DNA of 35,741 bases from Gammaproteobacteria bacterium (GTDB lineage: Bacteria; Pseudomonadota; Gammaproteobacteria; Steroidobacterales; Foliamicaceae), in NCBI GenBank assembly GCA_026708965.1, contig JAPOTY010000010.1, positions 1-35,741 on the forward strand, read 5' to 3'. Position numbers and translations under genes: made by a program. Of the stretch, positions 6,979 through 15,562 are shown piece after piece. The stretch's first letter is position 1; every line of letters begins with the position of its first letter. The notes beneath the pieces are model-generated. The model had not been told where the DNA came from. It was given only the letters and a program-made list of their open reading frames with translations, and did no database searches.

Positions 6979-8052
6979 ATGACCCAAAGCAACAGACGCA
7001 AATTCATCCAGCGCGCGGCCAGCATGGCGGCGGTGGGCACGCTGCCGCTCACCTACGTAAAGCTGGGCCGCAGCGAGCAGTCGGCGGAATTCAGCTTCGC
7101 CTTCCTTTCCGATTCGCATATCCAGCACATCCGAGGCAATGAGTTCGTGCGCAATTGGGACCGCGGCTTGATCCGCGCCGTGGCGGAAACCAACCTGCTG
7201 AATCCCAAGCCGGACTTCGTGATCTACGGCGGCGACTTGGCGCAGCTCGGAACCAAGCCGGAGCTTGACCATGGCGCGGAACTGCTTTCGGCGCTGAAGT
7301 ACGACATCTACCCGATTCTGGGCGAGCACGATTACTACCTGGACCTGGGCGAGTACTGGTCGGATATTTTCAAGCGGCCGCACTACTACAGCTTCGATCA
7401 CAAGGGCGTGCATTTCGTGATGCTGAACTCCATTCTCACCTACGACGAATGGACCTTCGAGCGCTGGCCCACCGCCGAGCAGCGGATGAATGAAATGGCC
7501 GGGCTGGACAATCCCAACGGCTCGCCGTTTTTGGTGGGCGACGCGCAGCGCGAGTGGTTGAAGAAGGATTTGGCCGAGGTTGATAAGAGCACGCCCATCG
7601 TGGTGGTTTCGCATTCGCCGCTGCAAAAGATCTACAAGGGCTGGAATTTCTGGACCGACGACGCCGAGCAGATGCAGGCCATCCTGGCGCCGTTCGACAA
7701 GGTGACCGTGCTCTACGGGCATGTCCACCAGATCCAGTACAACCAGATCGGCAATATCAGCTTCACGTCGGCCATGGCCACCGCTTGGCCGTGGCCGTAT
7801 CCCGGCAGCTACGCGCAAGCCGAGCATTATCTGCCGGTGCTCACCGTGCCGATGAACCGCGCCGATCCCTTCTTCGAGCGCGACGCCACCGGCTGGCAGT
7901 TCGTGGATGTGCACACGGGCCGCGTCGCGGTCCACTACAACCTTTACGACAACGCCGTGCGCACGGTGGCTTGGAACGAGGATACGGGGCGGCCGGAGGA
8001 TACCGTATTTCAGGATCCCGCGGCCCGTATTCCGCCGCAGCAGCACTACTGA
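6979..8052 (+). CDS. Tat-exported calcineurin-like metallophosphoesterase
   Basis: This 357-residue protein begins with a twin-arginine signal (NRRKFIQRAASMAAVG). The five metallophosphoesterase blocks follow in order: DSH at 45-47, GGD at 84-86, GEHD at 115-118 (the usual motif is GNHD), VSHSP and GHVHQ. This predicts a folded, dimetal phosphoesterase moved to the periplasm by the Tat system. The substrate is not evident. It lies between two genes for c-type cytochrome proteins with gaps of only 15 bases on either side, so all three are probably co-transcribed. The Asn-to-Glu change in the third block is worth noting because that Asn normally contributes to the metal centre. Confidence 0.88.
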   Translation: MTQSNRRKFIQRAASMAAVGTLPLTYVKLGRSEQSAEFSFAFLSDSHIQHIRGNEFVRNWDRGLIRAVAETNLLNPKPDFVIYGGDLAQLGTKPELDHGAELLSALKYDIYPILGEHDYYLDLGEYWSDIFKRPHYYSFDHKGVHFVMLNSILTYDEWTFERWPTAEQRMNEMAGLDNPNGSPFLVGDAQREWLKKDLAEVDKSTPIVVVSHSPLQKIYKGWNFWTDDAEQMQAILAPFDKVTVLYGHVHQIQYNQIGNISFTSAMATAWPWPYPGSYAQAEHYLPVLTVPMNRADPFFERDATGWQFVDVHTGRVAVHYNLYDNAVRTVAWNEDTGRPEDTVFQDPAARIPPQQHY

Positions 8053-8067
8053 GGGAGAACTCCGAAC

Positions 8068-8475
8068 ATGCGCAAAAAACTGATGCTTACTGCCCTCGCC
8101 CCCGTGCTTTTCGCGCTAGGCGCCGGCAACCTCGGCGGCGACGAGTTCGATCAAGAGGATATCGACCGCTGGCAGGAGCAATTCATGCAGGTGGTCCAGG
8201 AAGGCCGCGCTCTGTGGACCGACGGCACGCTGGGCACGAATGGCGTGGCCTGCGCCCAATGCCATCCGAACGCCGCCAACACGCACCCGGAAACCTACCC
8301 CAAGTTCCAAAAGCAGATGGGCCGCGTGGTCGATATGTGGGAAATGTTCAACTGGTGCCTTCAGCATCCGTTGGAAGGCGAGGAGCTGGCGGCGGACGAT
8401 GCCAAGATGATCGCGCTGATCGCCTACGCCCGCCACGAACGCCGCGGCGTGGAACTCGAACCCGGCAAGCACTAG
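8068..8475 (+). CDS. Mono-heme c-type cytochrome
   Basis: This is a 135-residue exported cytochrome with a signal peptide (MRKKLMLTALAPVLFALGAG) and one heme motif, CAQCH, near residue 63. The C-terminal part (WEMFNWCLQHPLEGEEL, then MIALIAYAR) resembles the SoxA/TsdA-like cytochrome fold, where a later Cys can act as heme ligand, here in NWCLQ. It is the last gene of the peroxidase-phosphoesterase-cytochrome run and is the natural candidate for electron donor or partner to the di-heme peroxidase. This role is inferred from position. Confidence 0.82.
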   Translation: MRKKLMLTALAPVLFALGAGNLGGDEFDQEDIDRWQEQFMQVVQEGRALWTDGTLGTNGVACAQCHPNAANTHPETYPKFQKQMGRVVDMWEMFNWCLQHPLEGEELAADDAKMIALIAYARHERRGVELEPGKH

Positions 8476-8509
8476 CCCCGGCAGAGGGCCGCGTCACGCC
8501 CTCAATCGG

Positions 8510-8737
8510 TCAATCAGCGCTCGGAAAGATTCCGTCATCAGCACGGCGGATCACAGTCGTCCAAGAATTTTTTGGCAAATGGTTTTGCAAACTTTGAGCT
8601 CCAATCGAAGAGACAGACACCATCAAAATCTGGACTGGTGGCCCGGAACGTCTGGCAACGACTACATGCAAGTGCTTCCTATGCAGATCATTGCGAGGGC
8701 CTGAAGGAATAAGAATCGTTGCCCCAGGCTGAAGCAT
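8510..8737 (-). CDS. Small protein of unknown function, possibly truncated
   Basis: This ORF has 75 residues from the ATG at 8737. The first half ([17 protein letters not shown], then KHLHVVV and ILMVSVSSI) looks like a genuine conserved beta-rich small protein. The last 25 residues look unlike the rest and may come from truncation or a frameshift. It overlaps the end of the upstream gene by 50 bases in another frame. The paired layout suggests a two-gene module, possibly of toxin-antitoxin type, but no family is identified with certainty. Confidence 0.42.
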   Translation of the reverse strand: MLQPGATILIPSGPRNDLHRKHLHVVVARRSGPPVQILMVSVSSIGAQSLQNHLPKNSWTTVIRRADDGIFPSAD

Positions 8738-8951
8738 CGCTGAGATGGTCCAAGCAGTCACGGGACGCACTTTTCTTCAATGCCACATTGTGCGCCTCCC
8801 TGCCGGAAATCCAAGCATCCCACTGATCTCCGTTCCTATCCTTAACAAAGCCATTGATCAAATCCAAGGTGCGGGACAACACCGGCCCATGCTCCATGGA
8901 GACCATGTAATCGAAGCTGATCGGCGGCGGTTTCAATTGCTTTGGCCGCAT
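8688..8951 (-). CDS. Small protein of unknown function, partner of the 75-residue ORF
   Basis: This ORF has 87 residues from the ATG at 8951. The core ([31 protein letters not shown] is the relevant segment, residues 24-54) has a normal amino acid composition and an amphipathic helix. The frame is open further to 9182, but the extra N-terminal part is an antisense reading of the tRNA-Arg gene and is spurious. The C-terminal 17 residues share DNA with the following small gene. The function is unknown. Confidence 0.42.
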   Translation of the reverse strand: MRPKQLKPPPISFDYMVSMEHGPVLSRTLDLINGFVKDRNGDQWDAWISGREAHNVALKKSASRDCLDHLSDASAWGNDSYSFRPSQ

Positions 8952-9095
8952 GCCGACCAACGTACTCGCTGGCTCGGACAGAGAAATTACACACATTATT
9001 CCACAGCTTCGAATGGCTACCCTAAACCTGCCGCCGCTGCCCGCTCGCTCATTCCGAGGGGCTGCGGCATAATCCCTGCGACACGCTTCAGCGGC

Positions 9096-9172
<77 letters not shown>

Positions 9173-9205
9173 ATATGACCATGGTGCTTTACTGTCACAA
9201 GTTCG

Positions 9206-9820
9206 ATGCGTAAGTGGCTATGCAGTAGGGGGCGGTGTGGGCTGCATGCCGTTGTGTTGGCGGCGGGCGCATCGCGGCGGTACGGCTCGCCGAAGCAGCT
9301 TTTGCGCTACCGCGGCGAAACGCTGGTTGAGCGCAGCGCGCGTTTGGCGCGGCTTGCCGGCGCTAGCGCTGTGGTGGTGGTGTTGGGCTATCGCGCGGAT
9401 CGAATAGCTCGCGCATTGGGGCATCGGGCGGCGCCGCTTCGCCGCAAGATCACTATCGTGCGGAATGCGCGCTGGCGCGACGGGATGGGGCGGTCTCTCG
9501 CCTGCGGGATCAAAGCGCTGCCCCCGAACGCTCGCGCTGCCTTGGTGTGCTTGAGCGACCAGCCAAAATTGCAGGCGGCGGATCTGGCGCGGCTGATCGC
9601 CGCTTGGCGAAGTTGCCCGCAAGCCGTTGCGGCGGCGCGCTACGAGGGCAGGCTGGGGGTGCCGGCGGTTTTTCCCCGGTCCTGGTTTCGGCGCTTGAGC
9701 GGGCTTTCGGGGGACAGCGGGGCGCAAGCGATGCTGGCGGCGGCAGGCGACGTGGCGGAAGCGCCGCTGCCGCGCGCGGCCTTCGATCTGGATCGGCCGG
9801 GGGATCTCGCCGAACTTTAA
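9206..9820 (+). CDS. MobA/MocA-like nucleotidyltransferase
   Basis: This 204-residue protein has a GT-A-fold NTP transferase signature: the nucleotide-binding loop LAAGASRRYGSPKQLL near residues 18-33 and CLSDQPKL, containing the metal-binding Asp of the MobA/MocA group. Members attach CMP or GMP to molybdopterin; MocA (cytidylyl transfer) is favoured here because of the SPKQLL and SDQP forms, but other small-molecule NTP transferases share them. The ATG at 9206 is the only ATG before the nucleotide loop; no good Shine-Dalgarno sequence is seen. Together with modABC, moaD and moaE in this window it fits molybdenum cofactor metabolism. Confidence 0.82.
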   Translation: MRKWLCSRGRCGLHAVVLAAGASRRYGSPKQLLRYRGETLVERSARLARLAGASAVVVVLGYRADRIARALGHRAAPLRRKITIVRNARWRDGMGRSLACGIKALPPNARAALVCLSDQPKLQAADLARLIAAWRSCPQAVAAARYEGRLGVPAVFPRSWFRRLSGLSGDSGAQAMLAAAGDVAEAPLPRAAFDLDRPGDLAEL

Positions 9821-9831
9821 GCTCGTAGATG

Positions 9832-9869
9832 AAGCCTTTCCCCGCCCCTTGGTGCAATATGCGGGTTAA
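9832..9869. repeat. Short intergenic repeat, compact copy
   Basis: This stretch consists of AAGCCTTTCCCCGCCC, six other bases, and GCAATATGCGGGTTAA. The same two blocks, each with one difference, flank the 28-base inverted repeat at 21900-22034. The copy here lacks the palindrome. Confidence 0.5.
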
Positions 9870-9916
9870 AGTGGCTTGGGACTGTGCGCGCAAACCCTAA
9901 TAGGAGCAAACCGATC

Positions 9917-11230
9917 ATGCGAATTGCAACCAACGCGACAGCAATGTTGGCGTTGGCGCTCAGCGCCCCGCTGGCCAGCGCCGAAATCAACGTCGGCGAG
10001 GCCGCGCTCGATTACGTGGAAGCGCTTTATCTGCACCTGCACCGGAATCCCGAGTTGTCGCTGCGCGAGTTCGAGACGGCGGCGCGCATGGCCGAGGAAT
10101 TCGCCGCCGCCGGCTACGAGGTCACAACCGAGGTGGGCCGAACCGGCGTGGTGGGGCTTTTGCGCAACGGCGACGGCCCCACGGTCATGCTCCGCGCCGA
10201 TATGGATGCGCTTCCGGTCAAGGAATTGACCGGCGTCGAATACGCCAGCACGGTTACCGCCAAAGATCTATTTGGCCGCGAGGTGCCGGTGATGCATGCC
10301 TGCGGCCACGATATCCATATGGCCAACCTGATCGGCGTGGCTCGCAAGCTGTCGGATATCCGCGACCGCTGGCGCGGCACGCTGGTGCTGGTGGCGCAAC
10401 CCGCCGAGGAGCGCGGGCTGGGCGCGCGCGCCATGATCGAGGACGGCTTGTTCACGCGCTTTCCGCGGCCCGACTACAACCTGGGGCTGCATGTGTCCTC
10501 CAACCTCGCCACCGGCCAGACGGGCTACAAGCCGGGATACGCCATGGCCAATGTCGATTCCGTCGATATCATTGTTCACGGCACCGGCGGCCACGGCGCC
10601 GCGCCGCACCTCACCCACGATCCCATCGTGCTTTCCGCCTATATCATCACCGCCCTTCAAACCTTGGTTTCCCGCAACCTGAATCCGATCGAGGACGGCG
10701 TGGTGACGGTGGGATCGATCCGCGGCGGCACCAAGCACAATATCATCTCCGACCGGGTCGATATGCAACTGACGGTGCGCTCCTATACCGACGAGAACCG
10801 GGCGCTGCTGCTGGAGGGGATCGCGCGCATCGCCAAGGCCCAGGCCATGGCCATGGGCTTGCCTGAGGACCGTATGCCCGAAGTGATCGTTAAGAATGAA
10901 TACACGCCCGCGCTGTATAACGATCCGGCGCTTAGCGAGCGGCTTGCCGCAGTGCTCCGGGTAGAATTGGGAGGCCAAAACGTGATGCTGCAAACGCAGG
11001 TTATGGGCGGCGAGGATTTCGCCCGGTTCGGTCTTGAAGAGCCGCGCATCCCCGGCTTTTATTTCCGTCTTGGCGGCGCCGACCCGGAAGCCCTCGCCGC
11101 GGCGCGCGCTGAAGGCCGCGAGCTCCCGTCCAACCATTCGCCCTATTTTTTGCCCGAGTACAAGGAAACCCTGCGCACGGGCATGCGCGCCATGACCGCG
11201 GTCGCCTTGGACCTGCTGGCCAGGCCGTAG
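9917..11230 (+). CDS. Exported M20-family amidohydrolase
   Basis: This is a 437-residue zinc-type aminoacylase/carboxypeptidase homologue of the amidohydrolase (M20D) branch, which cleaves N-acyl or amide bonds. Metal-site segments are MLRADMDALPV, MHACGHDIHMANLIG and VAQPAEE; the dimerisation part contains GTGGHGAAPH, and the end has MGGEDFA. A signal peptide (MLALALSAPLASA) predicts export. I chose the ATG at 9917 because AGGAG precedes it by about ten bases; an upstream ATG at 9884 would put extra residues before the signal peptide. Ferrochelatase follows after 7 bases, suggesting co-transcription, though no pathway link is obvious. The substrate is unknown. Confidence 0.9.
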   Translation: MRIATNATAMLALALSAPLASAEINVGEAALDYVEALYLHLHRNPELSLREFETAARMAEEFAAAGYEVTTEVGRTGVVGLLRNGDGPTVMLRADMDALPVKELTGVEYASTVTAKDLFGREVPVMHACGHDIHMANLIGVARKLSDIRDRWRGTLVLVAQPAEERGLGARAMIEDGLFTRFPRPDYNLGLHVSSNLATGQTGYKPGYAMANVDSVDIIVHGTGGHGAAPHLTHDPIVLSAYIITALQTLVSRNLNPIEDGVVTVGSIRGGTKHNIISDRVDMQLTVRSYTDENRALLLEGIARIAKAQAMAMGLPEDRMPEVIVKNEYTPALYNDPALSERLAAVLRVELGGQNVMLQTQVMGGEDFARFGLEEPRIPGFYFRLGGADPEALAAARAEGRELPSNHSPYFLPEYKETLRTGMRAMTAVALDLLARP

Positions 11231-11237
11231 CGCAGTT

Positions 11238-12302
11238 TTGACCCGCAAGCCGCAGCCGAGGCCACGGAAGCTGGCCGTGGTGGTTTTTAATCTGGGCGGT
11301 CCGGACGCGCCGGAGGCGATCCGCCCGTTCCTGCTGAACCTGTTCAGCGACCCGGCCATATTGCGAATTCCCAATCCGCTGCGCTGGATTGCCGCGCGCC
11401 TGATTGCCGGACGGCGCGCCGCCGCCTCGGCGGAAATCTACGCCAAGGTGGGCGGGGCGTCTTCGATCCTTCCCGCCACGATCGAGCAGGCGGAGGCGCT
11501 TAAGCAGGAGATCAGCGATACCGCCGAGCAGGTGGAAGTGTTTGTGTTCATGCGCTACTGGCACCCGCTGGTCCGGGAAACCGTCCGGCGGGTCCGCGAC
11601 TTCGGCCCCGACCGCATCGTGCTGCTGCCGCTGTATCCCCAGTTCTCGACCACCACCACCGGAACCTCCATCAAGGCTTTCGGGGAGGAGGCCCGCCGGC
11701 AGGGTTTGGCCGCGCCGCAGGATATCGTGTGCTGCTACCCGGCGCACCATGGTTTTCTCGATGCCACCACGGCGAATATCGGGAAGTCGCTGGACGAGGT
11801 ATCGCGTTACGGCGCGCCGCGCCTGCTTTTATCCGCGCATGCCTTGCCGCAGCGCACGATCAATGCCGGCGATCCCTACCAATGGCAAGTGGAGTTGACT
11901 TCAGCGGCCATCGTTGAGGCGCTTGGCCGCGCGGGCTTGGATTGGATCACTTGCTACCAGAGCCGTGTCGGCCCGGTGCAATGGATTGGGCCCTCCACGG
12001 AAGACGAGGTGCGCCGGGCCGGAGCCGACGGCGTTCCCGTGGTGGTGGTGCCTATTGCATTCGTTTCCGAACATGTTGAAACGCTGGTGGAAATCGATAT
12101 GGATTTTCGCCAGGCGGCTTCCGAAACCGGCGTTCCGTTTTTCACCCGCTGCCCCACGGTGGCGGTGGATTGCGATTTTATTCGCGGGCTAGGCGATTTG
12201 GTTCGAGGCGCCATCGGCAATGAGGGGGTGGCATCGGATATTGGGCGGCGGCGCTGCCCCGCGCAGTTCGGTGCCTGCCCCAACGCCAAAGGCGCTCAAT
12301 AG
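11238..12302 (+). CDS. hemH: Ferrochelatase HemH
   Basis: This enzyme inserts ferrous iron into protoporphyrin IX, the last step of protoheme synthesis. Its 354 residues include VVFNLGGPDAPEAIRPFL at the start, RYWHPL, LYPQFSTTTTGTS, the catalytic His in LLSAHALPQ (H201), and the second conserved site FVSEHVETLVEID. The start is TTG at 11238; no in-frame ATG fits before the conserved N-terminus. Two Cys lie near the end (residues 340 and 347). Some ferrochelatases carry a C-terminal [2Fe-2S] cluster with four Cys, but whether this one does is unclear. The gene sits just upstream of the heme uptake operon, separated by a possible Fur site. Confidence 0.94.
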   Translation: MTRKPQPRPRKLAVVVFNLGGPDAPEAIRPFLLNLFSDPAILRIPNPLRWIAARLIAGRRAAASAEIYAKVGGASSILPATIEQAEALKQEISDTAEQVEVFVFMRYWHPLVRETVRRVRDFGPDRIVLLPLYPQFSTTTTGTSIKAFGEEARRQGLAAPQDIVCCYPAHHGFLDATTANIGKSLDEVSRYGAPRLLLSAHALPQRTINAGDPYQWQVELTSAAIVEALGRAGLDWITCYQSRVGPVQWIGPSTEDEVRRAGADGVPVVVVPIAFVSEHVETLVEIDMDFRQAASETGVPFFTRCPTVAVDCDFIRGLGDLVRGAIGNEGVASDIGRRRCPAQFGACPNAKGAQ

Positions 12303-12404
12303 CCTAGGCTTTTCTTGGCCTCCGCCTAATCGCAGCGCAACCGGGGCGGTAAACCTATGCACCGTTGTTCACAAAAGAAAAAAATTACTTTTTATGGTTG
12401 AATT

Positions 12405-12423
12405 GTAAATAATAATGATTTAC
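12405..12423. promoter_or_regulatory. Possible Fur-type iron box
   Basis: The AT-rich palindrome GTAAAT-AATAATG-ATTTAC stands out in GC-rich DNA, 38 bases before the TonB receptor ATG. Its layout resembles Fur-binding sites, and iron-dependent repression of the following operon is expected. The match to the Fur consensus is partial. Confidence 0.5.
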
Positions 12424-12460
12424 GATTGTGTCCTCTTATCAGAACAAGGGGGCATCAGGA

Positions 12461-14683
12461 ATGTCGATTCTTATCCGACGGGCGGCGGCGCTCAGCCTTT
12501 TTTTGATGCCGGCGCTGGCGCCCGCCCAGGCATCCGTCCAACAAACGGAAAGCAACGAACTGGAGACGATTACGGTGGTTGCCACGCGCACCGAGCGCGC
12601 CTTGGAGGAGCTCGCAGCCACGGTGTCGGTCAAGACCGCCGAGGAAATGGAGCGGGAGCTGGCTCAGGATATCGCCGATCTTGTGAGGTTCGAGCCCGGC
12701 GTTAGCGTGGGGGGAACCGGAAGTCGGTTCGGCCTGAACGGATTCAATATTCGCGGCATCGGCGGCAACCGGGTGCTCACGCTGGTTGACGGCGTTCGGG
12801 TTGCGGAGGAGTTCTCGTTCGGTCCGTTTCTGAGCGCCCGAAGGGACTTTGTGGATATCGACAGCTTGAGCCGGGTGGAAATTGCTCGCGGCCCGATCTC
12901 TTCGCTTTACGGCAGCGATGCGCTAGGCGGCGTGGTTGCGCTCAGCACCAAGCAGCCCGCCGACTATCTCGACCGCGGCGACTCGTTCTCGGGCAGTTTC
13001 AAGGGCAGTTATTCGGGCGCCGACGAAGGGGTGGCTGGCACGATTTCCTTGGCTGGCGGCAGCGGGCCTGTTTCCGGCTTGCTGGTTTATACCCGCAGAG
13101 ATGGCCACGCAACCGATAACGCGGGCGCTGCGGATGGTTTTGGGCCGACGCGGGAATTGCCGGACCCGCAATCGATCAGCAACGAAAACTTGACCGCCAA
13201 GTTGGTGCTGGCGCCGTCCGACCGCCACAAGTTCACGGTGAGCGGAGATATTTTCAGCAACGATTCGGACACCCGCATACTGTCGGACTACGAAACCGTC
13301 ACGTTCGGCACCACTGTGAACAAGCGCGACGCCAATGACTCGCGCGACCGAACGCGATGGTCGCTGGGCTATCGCTACAGCGGCCAGCTGCCCGTCGCGG
13401 ACACGGCTCAAGTCACCGTTTACCAGCAGGATTCGGAGACCGTGCAGCGGACCGCGGAGGATCGCGCCACGCGCGCCCGTGCGTTCCATACGCGTCGGCG
13501 CGACTCGTACCACGAGCAAGAGATTCGCGGAGCGTGGATTCAGTTGGACAAGTCCCTTGATTTTGGCGGGGTCGATCATTTCCTCACTTACGGCGCGGAC
13601 TACTACGTCACGGAAAACGCTTCGCTGCGCGACGGCGGGACGGTTGATGCCTCCGGCGCGCCTGTGCGCGAGCGTTTTTCCTATCCGACAAGGGATTTTC
13701 CCATCACGGAGGTGGCCCAAGCGGCATTGTTTGCGCAGGACGAAATCGCCTTTATGGGCGGCGATCTGCTGATTTCGCCGGGCATTCGCTGGGATCGTTT
13801 CGAGGCCGAGGCCATGGCCGACGCTGTTTACCTGAATGGCAACCCCGGCTCCGCGACACCGGAGAACTACGAGGATTCGCAATTCACCGCCAAGCTTGGC
13901 GCCGTGTACTCCATTGCCGATTCGCTGTCGGTTTATGGCCGCTACAGCGAGGGCTTCAGGGCGCCGCCCTACGACGATGTCAACGTGGGCTTCACGAACT
14001 TTCTCGGAGGCTACAAGACCATCGCCAGCCCGGGGCTGGAATCGGAACGCAGCGAAGGGCTGGAAATCGGCTTGCGCTTCAAGGCGGCGCGCGGCTATGC
14101 GGAAATCGCAGTGTTCCGCAACGATTACGAGAACTTTATCGAATCGCTCGCGCTCGCGCCGCAATTCCTGCGCACGGGAGGGGTGGATCCCGCCGACGGC
14201 CTGCGCACTTTTCAGTCCGTCAACCGCGACCGCGTGGAAATCCAAGGCTGGGAAATTCGCGGATCGCTGGCGCTGGGGCCGCGCTGGTCGCTGCGGGCCG
14301 CAGCGGCTGGAGCGAGCGGCGAGGACTTGGGCAACGGAGAACCGCTCAACGGCATTGAGCCGCTCAACGTTGTGCTGGGGCTGGGCTACGCCGCGCCCGG
14401 CGATCGCTGGGGCGCTGATCTTGTCTGGACGCTTGTTGAGCGCAAAGATGCCGAGAATATCGATTCGAATGATCCCCGGCCCGAAACGGCAGGTTACGGA
14501 ATTCTGGACCTGATGGCGTATGCGAGATTCGGCGAGCGCGTGCAGCTTAGCGCGGGCCTGTTCAATCTCGCCGACAAGGCCTATGTTCGATGGGCGGACA
14601 CCGGCGGCATAGGCGATGACGCGTTCGCCCGGTTCACGCAGCCCGGCTTGAATGCCAGCGTCACGCTGAGCGTGGATTTCTGA
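12461..14683 (+). CDS. TonB-dependent outer-membrane receptor, probably for heme
   Basis: This 740-residue receptor imports a bulky iron compound using TonB energy. It has a signal peptide (MSILIRRAAALSLFLMPALAPAQA), a TonB box-like ETITVVATRTE, a plug domain (FNIRGIGGNRVLTLVDGVR and VEIARGPISSLYGSDALGG), a 22-strand-type barrel and a terminal aromatic (SVDF). The FRAP motif typical of heme receptors is present (YSEGFRAPPYDD), but the partner NPNL motif reads SPGL and no His lies between them. Heme as substrate is therefore inferred mainly from the following HmuTUV genes. The ATG at 12461 follows AGGA; an upstream ATG at 12428 is less likely. The stop overlaps the next start (TGATG). Confidence 0.88.
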   Translation: MSILIRRAAALSLFLMPALAPAQASVQQTESNELETITVVATRTERALEELAATVSVKTAEEMERELAQDIADLVRFEPGVSVGGTGSRFGLNGFNIRGIGGNRVLTLVDGVRVAEEFSFGPFLSARRDFVDIDSLSRVEIARGPISSLYGSDALGGVVALSTKQPADYLDRGDSFSGSFKGSYSGADEGVAGTISLAGGSGPVSGLLVYTRRDGHATDNAGAADGFGPTRELPDPQSISNENLTAKLVLAPSDRHKFTVSGDIFSNDSDTRILSDYETVTFGTTVNKRDANDSRDRTRWSLGYRYSGQLPVADTAQVTVYQQDSETVQRTAEDRATRARAFHTRRRDSYHEQEIRGAWIQLDKSLDFGGVDHFLTYGADYYVTENASLRDGGTVDASGAPVRERFSYPTRDFPITEVAQAALFAQDEIAFMGGDLLISPGIRWDRFEAEAMADAVYLNGNPGSATPENYEDSQFTAKLGAVYSIADSLSVYGRYSEGFRAPPYDDVNVGFTNFLGGYKTIASPGLESERSEGLEIGLRFKAARGYAEIAVFRNDYENFIESLALAPQFLRTGGVDPADGLRTFQSVNRDRVEIQGWEIRGSLALGPRWSLRAAAAGASGEDLGNGEPLNGIEPLNVVLGLGYAAPGDRWGADLVWTLVERKDAENIDSNDPRPETAGYGILDLMAYARFGERVQLSAGLFNLADKAYVRWADTGGIGDDAFARFTQPGLNASVTLSVDF

Positions 14684-15540
14684 TGTTCAGGATGCTTTGG
14701 CTGTCCGCAGCGCTTCTGGCCTTCCACCAGCCAGCGGCCGCTTGCGAAACCAGCAGCGACAGTTCCCGGATCGCGGTGGCGGGCGGCTCGCTCACCGAGA
14801 TCATTTACTTTTTGGGCGCCGAGGCGCGGATTGTGGCAGTCGATAGCACATCCATATTTCCGCAAGCCGCCAGCGCGTTTCCCTCGGTGGGCTATGTGCG
14901 CGCGCTGTCGGCCGAGGGCCTGCTGTCGTTGAGGCCCACGCTGGTGCTTGGCGAGGACGACATGGGGCCGCCCGAAGTGCTGGCGCAGGTGGGCCGCGCC
15001 GGAGTCGATATCGTCCGCGTGCCGGAAACGCACACCGCCGCTGGCATTCTCGACAAGGTGCGTTGCATAGCGGCGGTTCTCGACTTGGCTGACCATGGGG
15101 AATCGCTGGTCCGGGAAAAACTCGATCCGATGGTCGCGGCCCTCGAATCCATCCGGGTTTCCGCCGCCAAGCCGCCGCAAGCCGCGCTGATCCTGCAAAT
15201 GAGCGCAGGAGCGCCCACGGTTGCTGGCGCAGGCACTTCCGGCGACGGGTTTCTTCGACTCGCCCGCCTCCGCAATTCGTTTGCGGAGTTGAGCGGCTGG
15301 AAGCCGGTGTCCCCGGAAAGCATGGCCATTGCCCAACCGGATTACATTGTGATTACGCAACGCGCCACTCGAACGGGCGACGGGCTTGAGCGTCTGGCGC
15401 CCAGCCCCGCGTTGCGGGCCGCGTTGCAGGGAAGAAACGGCATGGCCGACGGCCTGATTGCAATGGACGGCATGGCCATGCTTGGATTTTCACCTCGCAC
15501 GCTTGAGGCTGCGTTGGATCTGTCCCGCCAGATCCACTAG
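14683..15540 (+). CDS. hmuT: Heme ABC transporter substrate-binding protein HmuT
   Basis: This periplasmic heme-binding protein has 285 residues: a signal peptide ending around AAACE, then the two-lobe fold of class III binding proteins. Recognisable parts are RIAVAGGSLTEIIYFLGAEARIVAVDST, SVGYVRALSAEGLLSLRPTLVLG and a long linker helix in the middle. The start overlaps the receptor stop by one base, so translation is coupled. It should deliver heme to HmuUV. Confidence 0.9.
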   Translation: MFRMLWLSAALLAFHQPAAACETSSDSSRIAVAGGSLTEIIYFLGAEARIVAVDSTSIFPQAASAFPSVGYVRALSAEGLLSLRPTLVLGEDDMGPPEVLAQVGRAGVDIVRVPETHTAAGILDKVRCIAAVLDLADHGESLVREKLDPMVAALESIRVSAAKPPQAALILQMSAGAPTVAGAGTSGDGFLRLARLRNSFAELSGWKPVSPESMAIAQPDYIVITQRATRTGDGLERLAPSPALRAALQGRNGMADGLIAMDGMAMLGFSPRTLEAALDLSRQIH

Positions 15541-15562
15541 CTGCCCAAGAGGACGAAATGCG

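Noticed and set aside
6643-8046. Long minus-strand open frame (467 codons)
   Set aside because: It lies antisense to the cytochrome peroxidase and metallophosphoesterase genes, whose motifs are unambiguous. In GC-rich DNA the opposite strand is often open, and the product shows no family motif.
10268-11374. Minus-strand frame of 368 codons over the M20 amidohydrolase
   Set aside because: It is a shadow of a well-supported gene on the plus strand, with no recognisable domains.
12923-14245. Long minus-strand open frame (440 codons) within the TonB receptor
   Set aside because: It is antisense to a gene with clear plug and barrel motifs, and the His/Arg/Val-rich composition is typical of shadow frames.
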